Position numbers and translations under genes: made by a program. Under the pieces are notes generated by a model. The model saw only the letters and a program-made list of their open reading frames with translations, made no database searches and was not told where the DNA came from. A DNA stretch of 6,536 nt, from NCBI GenBank assembly GCA_030690025.1, contig JAUYDJ010000150.1, forward strand, positions 1-6,536, in the 5' to 3' direction. The stretch is from Chloroflexota bacterium. Lineage in GTDB: Bacteria > Chloroflexota > Dehalococcoidia > Dehalococcoidales > JAUYDJ01. Below, one piece after another: positions 1 to 5,725 of this stretch. Every line of letters starts with the position of its first letter. Positions within the stretch are counted from its first letter, which is position 1.

Positions 1-61
1 CCGCGGCCTGCTACAAAGCTATGCAACCCTAGTTGAAACTGTTCATGGTGATACCGGGACA

Positions 62-91
62 CTCACGGAAGGGGCTATCCCCTTCCGTGAG
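62..91. repeat. Perfect 13-bp inverted repeat with 4-nt loop in the leader of the TRAP operon
   Basis: Bases 62-74 (CTCACGGAAGGGG) are exactly complementary to bases 79-91, with CTAT as the loop. The hairpin is GC-rich and should be stable as RNA. The downstream bases (GTAACGTAAATTC) hold no T-run, so it is not a canonical intrinsic terminator on the plus strand, and the minus-strand side also lacks one. It lies 46 bp before the dctQ start. It could be a terminator-like or RNA-stabilising element after an upstream gene, a leader element of this operon, or a protein-binding palindrome. The structure is certain; the role is not. Confidence 0.75.
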
Positions 92-137
92 GTAACGTAA
101 ATTCTTGGTTTGAATAGCCTGAGGTGGGCGTCTGGGT

Positions 138-677
138 ATGAGAGCAGCAAAACAAGCCCCGGGATTCCTCGACCGCACTATGACAGTGGGTTTCAACATA
201 TCGCAGGTTATTATGGCAATACTGCTGGTAGTTGTCCTGGCTGACGTCCTTTCCCGGCTATTCTGGAAACCGATACCGGGGGCGGTCGAAATAGCTGAGC
301 TCAGCCTACTCCAATTTACCTTCTTGGGCGCCGCCTGGGTGCACCGGAAAAACCGTCATGTGGCAGTAGATACCGCTATCCAGTCCCTGAAACCAAAACC
401 CCGCGCCATTGTGGACATTATTACCACCATACTCAGCGGCATCACCTTCGTTTTGATTACCTGGTACGGTACACAGGCAGTGCTGGTAAGCTACAAACTC
501 GGCTACGCTTTTGGCTACGTTGGACCGGTTGACTTACCGAGGTTTGCTGTTTTGCTGGTAATTCCACTCGGAAGCCTCTTTCTCTTGGTTGAGTGCTTCC
601 GCAAGGCCTACCAGCACTTCAAAAGGTATAGGGGCTTATCAACGGAATCCAGCGGAGAACTTAATGCCTCAGTGTAA
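138..677 (+). CDS. TRAP transporter small permease, DctQ family
   Basis: This is the small membrane subunit of a tripartite ATP-independent periplasmic (TRAP) transporter, which uses an ion gradient to import substrates delivered by a periplasmic binding protein. The 179 residues show four hydrophobic segments at about 21-41, 52-68, 91-112 and 134-154, the usual DctQ layout. Family features include a conserved acidic stretch at the start of segment 2 (EIAEL, 51-55) and the basic WVHRKNRHVAVD stretch (67-78), which matches the usual R...H..VD pattern after segment 2. The chosen ATG has a GAGGTGG-like ribosome site at 121-127, slightly far upstream (about 12 nt). An internal ATG at 180 has no ribosome site and would remove the usual short N-terminal lead-in. 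The large permease follows after 24 bp, so the two are almost certainly co-transcribed. The substrate cannot be read from this subunit. Confidence 0.9.
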   Translation: MRAAKQAPGFLDRTMTVGFNISQVIMAILLVVVLADVLSRLFWKPIPGAVEIAELSLLQFTFLGAAWVHRKNRHVAVDTAIQSLKPKPRAIVDIITTILSGITFVLITWYGTQAVLVSYKLGYAFGYVGPVDLPRFAVLLVIPLGSLFLLVECFRKAYQHFKRYRGLSTESSGELNASV

Positions 678-701
678 CGCTATACCGGGAGGAGCATAAC
701 C

Positions 702-2021
702 TTGGAATGGTATTGGGCTCTAGCGCTAATCTTCGGCGGCTTTTTCTTCCTTTTTGCACTGGGTATGCCAGTTGCTTTCTGTTTCATCCTGGTAAGTGTG
801 ATTGGCTCATTCTGGCTGGGCGGCGAGATGGGTTTACGCCAGATTGCCTACAACATATTTACCAGCATAACCACCTTTAGCTTTGTGCCAGTGCCCATGT
901 TCCTCCTGATGGGTGAGATAATGTTTCAATCCGGCATAGCCCCCAACATGCTGGATGCCGTGGACAAATGCATGGGACGTATGCCCGGCCGATTGGCCTT
1001 AGTCGCGATAGCCGGCGGAACCGCCCTGTCTTTTCTCACCGGCGTTACCGTAGCCAGCATAGCAATTCTGGGACGTAACCTCGTCCCTGAAATGCAGCGC
1101 CGGGGCTATAGCAAATCGATGAGCATCGGGCCTATACTGGGCAGTGGCCCGCTGGCAATGTTTATCCCGCCCAGCGCCCAGGCAATATTGCTGGGCGTCA
1201 TTGGTGCAATTTCCATTGGCGCCTTGCTGATAGCACTTGTTATACCCGGACTGGTTATTGCCGCAATTATGGGTGCATATGTAATCATAAGATGCTGGCT
1301 CCAGCCTAACCAGGCCCCGTCTTACGATGTAACTGGCGTTACTCTTCGCATTAAACTCATGGCTGTAGTCAGATATATCCTGCCCCTCATATTGGTTATA
1401 TTTATGGTTCTTGGCGTCATTCTCCTCGGTATCACCACACCATCGGAGGGCGCCGCTACCGGCGTCCTGGGCGTCATACTGCTGGCAGCCATATATGGAA
1501 AACTCAACTGGAAAGTGATGAAGGCTTCATTTTTCTCTGCCACTGAGAGCTCGATTTTCATACTCATGATTATCCTCGCCGCAACCTCTTATAGCCAGAT
1601 GCTGGCATTCAGCGGGGCCAGCGGGGGCCTGGTTGAATGGGTACTCAGTCTGCCCGTGAGCCCTTGGATAGTATTGATAAATATCCAGATACTCCTGCTT
1701 ATCCTCGGCTGTTTTATGCCGCCAAGTGCCATCATGCTTATTACCCTGCCCTTGCTTATGCCGGTGGCAATCAAACTCGGCTTTAACCCGGTATGGTTTG
1801 GCGTTATATATCTACTTAACATGGAAATCGGGCAGATTACACCACCATATGGTGTTGGTCTGTTTATGATGAAACAGGTTGCTCCACCCGGTACAACCAT
1901 GGGAGACATCATACGGGCAGCGGTGCCGTTCATTATTTGTGACCTTATAACCATGGTAATTCTGATGGCTTTCCCACAGATATCCCTATGGCTACCGAGC
2001 ATGATGCGCATGGGGGGATAA
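702..2021 (+). CDS. TRAP transporter large permease, DctM family
   Basis: This is the ion-coupled translocation subunit of the TRAP transporter and partner of the DctQ subunit just upstream. Its 439 very hydrophobic residues are of typical length for DctM, which has about a dozen membrane segments. Family motifs are visible: FIPPSAQAILLG with the following GAISIGALL (154-176), GITTPSEGAA (243-252), a G-F-M...P block at 336-355, and EIGQITPPYGVGLFMM (375-390), matching the usual E-x-G-x-I-T-P-P-x-G-x-x-L-F signature. One oddity is MPPSAI (339-344), where many relatives have an Asp after the Met. The start is TTG, chosen because a strong GGGAGGAG ribosome site (687-694) lies 7 nt before it and the protein begins directly with the first membrane segment. 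A GrdE-like gene starts 30 bp after the stop, probably in the same transcript, which hints that the imported compound is that enzyme's substrate. That link is inference. Confidence 0.93.
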   Translation: MEWYWALALIFGGFFFLFALGMPVAFCFILVSVIGSFWLGGEMGLRQIAYNIFTSITTFSFVPVPMFLLMGEIMFQSGIAPNMLDAVDKCMGRMPGRLALVAIAGGTALSFLTGVTVASIAILGRNLVPEMQRRGYSKSMSIGPILGSGPLAMFIPPSAQAILLGVIGAISIGALLIALVIPGLVIAAIMGAYVIIRCWLQPNQAPSYDVTGVTLRIKLMAVVRYILPLILVIFMVLGVILLGITTPSEGAATGVLGVILLAAIYGKLNWKVMKASFFSATESSIFILMIILAATSYSQMLAFSGASGGLVEWVLSLPVSPWIVLINIQILLLILGCFMPPSAIMLITLPLLMPVAIKLGFNPVWFGVIYLLNMEIGQITPPYGVGLFMMKQVAPPGTTMGDIIRAAVPFIICDLITMVILMAFPQISLWLPSMMRMGG

Positions 2022-2051
2022 AGCTATTGAACCGTAATGTAGGAGGCATTT

Positions 2052-3359
2052 ATGAAATTGGAACTAGCCACCTTTCCCGTGAAAGAGGTCAAGTTTGGTA
2101 AGCAGACCGACTATCGTAACAGTGTCCTCGCCATCAATAAAGATGAGCTTATTAACCTTATCCTGGAAGACAAGAGGGTCGCCTCGGCCGACCTGGACAT
2201 AGCTTCTCCGGGAGAGCCGACCCGGATTGTAAAAGTGCGTGATGTCGTTGAACCCCGTGTCAAAGTATCCGGGCCGGGCTGTGTTTTCCCCGGCATCATG
2301 GGGCCGGTGGAGACCGTAGGCGAGGGGCGGACCCACCGTCTGTCCGGAGTCACTGTCATGCCTTCAGCAGAGTATAAACCTACCATTTTGAGCGGCACTG
2401 CTGCCGAGAGCCGCGGCATCGTGGACATGTGGGGGCCCGGGGCCAGGCTTACCCCATTTGGCTCGACTATAAACGTAGTACCGATGTTTAAGCTCGTCGA
2501 TGGTGTGACCGAGCTCGAGGCCCATGCCGCTATCCAGATGGCAGAGTTTAAAGTAGCCCAGCGGCTGGCCGAGACCACCCGGGGCCAGACTAGCAAGAAT
2601 ATGGAGGTCTTCGAAACGGCTAAACTCGACCCCTCCCTACCGAGGGTGGTCTACATACTCGCTGCCCTCACCGAATGGCACCACCCCCACTCCGGCGTAG
2701 CTTATTACGGCCTCCCCATCCGCGAGTCCCTGCCCACCTTTATACACCCCAACGAAATTCTTGATGGCGCGCTGACTACCCAGGCGCGCACCGGCGGCGG
2801 TATCTATGCCACCACCTGGTCATGGATGAACCAGCCGGTAGTCTTTGAGCTGCTGAGGCAGCACGGCAAGACTCTGAACTTCATCGGCGTGATACTGCAA
2901 CGGACACGGTTCGAGGCGGAGTTCGGCAAACAGGTTACCGCCATGTGCACTTCCCAGATGGCCCGTCTGCTGAAAGCTGATGGCATGGTTATCACCCGCA
3001 TTGTCACTTCGGGAAACAACTTTATCGATGTCATGCTCACGGTGCAGGCCTGCGAGCAGAAGGGTATCAAGACCGTCTACCTGACTCCGGAGTGGGGCGG
3101 CAAGAAGGGCGAGGAACTGCCACTGGTCTTCTACGTTCCGGAAGCGACGGCAATGATAAGCACCGGCAGCTTCGAGCGGGATATCGACGTGCCCGCGCCG
3201 ACCAAAGTCATCAATGCTAAGAAAGGCGAACTGGTAAGCGTCTACGCTGGCGACCAGCCATTTGCGCCTTGGAGCGAACTAAAACTGCCCAGCTCTTTCT
3301 TATTCACCGGCGGTGTGGACTGGTTCGGCCACCTGAATCTGACCTGTACTCAGTACTAG
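2052..3359 (+). CDS. GrdE-like protein (glycine/sarcosine/betaine reductase component B alpha/beta precursor family), TRAP-linked copy
   Basis: The family supplies the substrate-binding subunits of component B of Grd-type reductases. Classical GrdE is a proprotein that cleaves itself to form a pyruvoyl cofactor, which holds the amine as a Schiff base. The 435 residues match GrdE along the full length: an MKLELATFPVKEVKFG start, EPRVKVSGPGCVFPG (67-81), LPTFIHPNEILDGA (227-240), HGKTLNFIGVIL (271-282) and a C-terminal L-T-x-x-x-Y. In the classical protein the pyruvoyl cysteine sits six residues after DGA, followed by a second Cys. Here the stretch reads LTTQARTGGG (241-250), with Arg246 at that position and no cysteine nearby. 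Self-processing is therefore doubtful, or uses another residue. The start has an ideal GGAGG site 5 nt upstream. The gene follows dctM by 30 bp. It is about 74% identical to the minus-strand paralogue. Fold family is sure; the reaction and substrate are not. Confidence 0.85.
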   Translation: MKLELATFPVKEVKFGKQTDYRNSVLAINKDELINLILEDKRVASADLDIASPGEPTRIVKVRDVVEPRVKVSGPGCVFPGIMGPVETVGEGRTHRLSGVTVMPSAEYKPTILSGTAAESRGIVDMWGPGARLTPFGSTINVVPMFKLVDGVTELEAHAAIQMAEFKVAQRLAETTRGQTSKNMEVFETAKLDPSLPRVVYILAALTEWHHPHSGVAYYGLPIRESLPTFIHPNEILDGALTTQARTGGGIYATTWSWMNQPVVFELLRQHGKTLNFIGVILQRTRFEAEFGKQVTAMCTSQMARLLKADGMVITRIVTSGNNFIDVMLTVQACEQKGIKTVYLTPEWGGKKGEELPLVFYVPEATAMISTGSFERDIDVPAPTKVINAKKGELVSVYAGDQPFAPWSELKLPSSFLFTGGVDWFGHLNLTCTQY

Positions 3360-3431
3360 AAGCGAGCCGACCAATTGTCCTATTCCTCAAGCAGTTAGGG
3401 CTGCTGGAACAAGCGTCTGTTGATTGTTTGA

Positions 3432-4739
3432 CTAATATTGAGTGCAAGTTAAATTTAGATGACCAAACCAATCAACGCCGCTGAGCAGGCAAAATGCCGC
3501 AGGCAGGATGAACTCGTTGCGGGGGGCATAAAGTTTGTCGCCGGTATAGAGTTGTACCGTCTCACAATTGCCCACCCCAATGACTTTGTCCGGTACCGGC
3601 ATCTTGATGTCTCGCTCAAAGCTACCGCTACTGACCATGGCTGTTGCCTCTGGAACGTAGAAAACGAGCGGTAGCTCAGTGCCGTCCTTGCCACCCCACT
3701 CCGGAGTGAGAAAAGTGGTCTTTACGCCTTTCTGTTCACAGGCCTGCACTGTAAGCATCAGGTCCACGAAGTTATTTCCCGAGGTGACCACTCTTGTGAC
3801 GACCACTCCGTCTGCGTCCAGCAGCCTGGCCATCTGGGAGGTGCAGGCAGCGGTAACCTTCTTGCCGAACTCAGTCTCAAACCTCGTCCGCTGCAGTATT
3901 ACCCCGAGGAAGTTTAGTTCTTTCCCGTGCTGACGAAGCAGTTCCTTTATTACCGGCTGGGTCATCCATGCCCAGGTAGTGGTGTGACTGCCGCCACCCC
4001 GTCGTGCGCACTTGGTGATGGCCCCATCCAGGACTTCATTGGGATGTATAAATGTTGGCAGCGATTCTCGAATGGGCAATCCGTAGTAAGCAACCCCGGA
4101 ATGAGGGTGATGCCACTCGGTGAGGCAGGTCATGATATAGGCTACCTTGGGTAAAGAGGGGTCAGCCTCAATCAATTCAAAAACCTCGACGTCGATAGCG
4201 GTTTCATCTCTGGTGGTTTCCGCCAGTCGTCGCGCCACCTTGAGCTCGGCCAGTTGAATAGCAGAATGCGCTTCAAGCTCAGTCACACCGTCAATTAATG
4301 TAAACATCAGGACGATGTTGATAGTAGCACCGAACGGAGTCAACCTAGCGGCGTGTCCCCACATATCCACCATACCGGAGCTATGCGATGCCGTTCCGCT
4401 CAGAATCGTTGGTTTATACTCCGCCGATGACATAACGGTCACGCCAGACATGGTATTTGTTTTACCCTCACCTACCGTTTCTACCGGCCCTAGAATCCCC
4501 GGGAAAACACAGCCTAGCCCGGAAATTTTGAGGCGGGGCTCAACTGCATCACGTAACTTCACAATGCGGGTTTTCTCTCCGGGGAAAGCTATATCCAAAT
4601 CAGCTGAAGCCACTCTCTTATCCTCCAGCATTAGCTCAACAAGTTCGTCCCGATTAATCGTGAGGACGCCATTTCGGTAGCCAAGCTTCTTGGCGAACTG
4701 AACGTCTTTCACTGGATAAGTAGCCAATTCTAGATTCAT
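3432..4739 (-). CDS. GrdE-like protein (component B alpha/beta precursor family), grdA-linked copy
   Basis: This second component-B-type protein has 435 residues, exactly the length of the TRAP-linked paralogue, and aligns with it without gaps at about 74% identity (322 of 435 by hand count). It keeps the family blocks: MNLELATYPVKDVQFA, GCVFPGILGPVETVGEG (76-92), LPTFIHPNEVLDGA (227-240), and the terminal GVDWFGHLNLTCTQY. After DGA it reads ITKCARRGGG, so the classical pyruvoyl-cysteine position is again Arg246. A cysteine is present two residues earlier (Cys244) but is not shared by the paralogue. The ATG at 4739-4737 was chosen because AGGAG lies 5 nt upstream and the start then matches the paralogue exactly; an in-frame ATG at 4769 would add ten unrelated residues. 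It lies 161 bp downstream of grdA on the same strand, so it may be in that operon or have its own promoter in the gap. No GrdB partner is visible. Confidence 0.85.
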   Translation of the reverse strand: MNLELATYPVKDVQFAKKLGYRNGVLTINRDELVELMLEDKRVASADLDIAFPGEKTRIVKLRDAVEPRLKISGLGCVFPGILGPVETVGEGKTNTMSGVTVMSSAEYKPTILSGTASHSSGMVDMWGHAARLTPFGATINIVLMFTLIDGVTELEAHSAIQLAELKVARRLAETTRDETAIDVEVFELIEADPSLPKVAYIMTCLTEWHHPHSGVAYYGLPIRESLPTFIHPNEVLDGAITKCARRGGGSHTTTWAWMTQPVIKELLRQHGKELNFLGVILQRTRFETEFGKKVTAACTSQMARLLDADGVVVTRVVTSGNNFVDLMLTVQACEQKGVKTTFLTPEWGGKDGTELPLVFYVPEATAMVSSGSFERDIKMPVPDKVIGVGNCETVQLYTGDKLYAPRNEFILPAAFCLLSGVDWFGHLNLTCTQY

Positions 4740-4900
4740 ACCTTCTCCTATTGACACAGAAGCACTCATTATCGGATTGCCTAACCAGAGCCGCTATAGC
4801 ATAGTTGAGCATACTGCGACGCGGGATTTATCTGCTCCTGTGTCACCGCTGGGACAAATCTCGGTGGCTGTCGGAAGTCTTAATTATCAGTAACTGGGTC

Positions 4901-5365
4901 TTACTTCTTCTTACGCACCCTGTTCAAGCCCTCGGTGATTTTAGGTACGTCCAGGGCTACTTCCATGAGCGCCAGGTGTTCCTGGTAGACCTTGGGGTCA
5001 ATCTGCGCCTTGATTTCCGGCTCCATGATGTGGTAGACGGGCAGGTCCATGGCCACGCCGGCCAGCGGGCCGGCCCAGCTGGGGTCGCCGTTCACGACCG
5101 TCTCGGCGTAGAGTTCGGCGCTGTCGGCATCGGGGGCGCCCAGGATGACCACCAGGTTGTCCTTACCGTACTGGTCGACGATTTTCTTGATACTCTCTTG
5201 TCCCTCAGGGTCAAGCGCACCAGCGGCGGTTCAGACAAATCTCTGGGTCTGCACCAGCAGCGGCTCTGCGCCGGCGCTCTTCATGCACTCGGCAATCGCC
5301 GGGCCCTGCACGCCGTCCCGTTCGCCGATAATGATGACCTTCTTCCCCTTCAGATTTATCGACAC
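4901..5365 (-). CDS. grdA: Glycine/sarcosine/betaine reductase selenoprotein A, with in-frame UGA read as Sec45
   Basis: GrdA is the small carrier of Grd reductases. Its selenocysteine receives the carboxymethyl group from component B and passes it to component C. Read on the minus strand from a GTG at 5365-5363 (GGAGG 5 nt upstream), one frame runs 154 codons to TAA at 4903-4901, interrupted only by TGA at 5233-5231, codon 45. The product begins [18 protein letters not shown], has FVUTAAGALD around the Sec, then [34 protein letters not shown] and [12 protein letters not shown], a clear GrdA along its full, normal length. Sec sits where the family has it (near residue 44). An oddity is RFVU in place of the classical CFVU, so the CxxU partner cysteine is Arg42; Cys27 is the only other thiol. 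Standard gene calling would split this gene at the TGA. It follows the thioredoxin gene by 34 bp. Confidence 0.93.
5197..5233 (-). promoter_or_regulatory. Putative bacterial SECIS element, UGA plus downstream hairpin
   Basis: On the minus-strand mRNA the UGA at 5233-5231 is followed after 15 nt by CUUGACCC (5215-5208), a three-base loop UGA (5207-5205), and GGGACAAG (5204-5197). The arms pair as 4 bp, one A-A mismatch and 3 bp. The loop lies 23 nt after the UGA and has G as its second base. Spacing and loop G fit the usual bacterial SECIS rule as I know it: loop about 16-37 nt after the UGA, with a G among the first two loop bases. The hairpin would recruit SelB with selenocysteinyl-tRNA. It is inside the grdA coding sequence, as bacterial SECIS elements are. 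Confidence 0.75.
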
Positions 5366-5399
5366 AATATCCTCCTATACCTTTCTCCGAATAGCATAC

Positions 5400-5723
5400 T
5401 CAGGCTATGGCAGCCTTTATAGCTTCTCTTAAATCGTTCTCGGTCAGTTGTTCGCCGGCCAGGCGTTTGAATTCAGCCCCGTCCTTGTAGAAGACGAAAG
5501 CCGGCAGACCGATTACTCTCAGCTTGGCGCACAGCATGCGGTTCTCCGCCGAGTTGACCTTAGCGACTTTAATCTTGCCGGCGTATTCTTTCTCCAGTTT
5601 CTCTACCGATGGCATGAGCGCCAGGCAGGGCCGGCACTGCGGCCCCCAGAAATCGACCATGACGGGCAGTTTTGATTTCAGGGTCTCGTTTTCGTAGGTA
5701 TCCCGGTTCAAATCTATGGCCAC
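5400..5723 (-). CDS. Thioredoxin of the Grd cluster, active site CRPC
   Basis: This is a 107-residue single-domain thioredoxin. The active site is WGPQC-RP-C at 26-33 (Cys30 and Cys33), followed by an LALMPSVEKLEKEY helix. The cis-proline loop is VIGLPAFVFYKDG (Pro74). It has an extra cysteine, Cys65, and no signal peptide, so it is cytoplasmic. In Grd systems a dedicated thioredoxin delivers electrons that re-reduce GrdA after each turnover. The place between grdC and grdA makes that the likely job. The CxxC dipeptide is Arg-Pro rather than the usual Gly-Pro, as often seen in specialised thioredoxins. The start is GTG at 5723-5721, only 2 nt after the grdC stop; its GGAGG site (9-nt spacing) is formed by the last codons of grdC, which suggests translational coupling. 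It ends in TGA, with no SECIS-like hairpin noticed after it. No thioredoxin reductase gene is in the window. Confidence 0.9.
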   Translation of the reverse strand: MAIDLNRDTYENETLKSKLPVMVDFWGPQCRPCLALMPSVEKLEKEYAGKIKVAKVNSAENRMLCAKLRVIGLPAFVFYKDGAEFKRLAGEQLTENDLREAIKAAIA

Positions 5724-5725
5724 GC

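Noticed and set aside
2..100. Open frame from the window edge to TAA at 98-100 (32 codons) as the end of an upstream gene
   Set aside because: The peptide resembles no DctP or other family I know, and the perfect hairpin at 62-91 would fall inside it. The two other frames stop at 32 and 36, so the upstream gene may end there. The upstream gene's identity and end point cannot be decided.
2111..2596. 161-codon minus-strand open frame
   Set aside because: It is a shadow inside the TRAP-linked GrdE-like gene, whose plus-strand product has full-length family similarity.
3360..3431. Bidirectional terminator between the convergent GrdE-like genes
   Set aside because: Only a weak 5-bp hairpin (AGCAG at 3390-3394 with CTGCT at 3401-3405) without T-runs is visible, which is too little to call.
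4740..4769. Upstream ATG at 4769 as start of the second GrdE-like gene
   Set aside because: It would add ten residues absent from the paralogue, while the ATG at 4739 has an AGGAG site at ideal spacing and gives an exact match in length and N-terminus.
4901..5152. A separate 83-residue protein starting at the GTG at 5152
   Set aside because: It is only the C-terminal part of grdA. The upstream part is in the same frame past a TGA that fits selenocysteine, with GrdA homology on both sides, so it is neither a separate gene nor a pseudogene.
5400..5402. TGA at the end of the thioredoxin gene as another selenocysteine codon
   Set aside because: The thioredoxin domain is complete at normal length, no SECIS-like hairpin was noticed after the TGA, and the next gene starts 34 bp later with its own ribosome site.
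4805..5422. 205-codon plus-strand open frame
   Set aside because: It is antisense to grdA and its composition is that of a reverse-strand shadow; it has no family resemblance.
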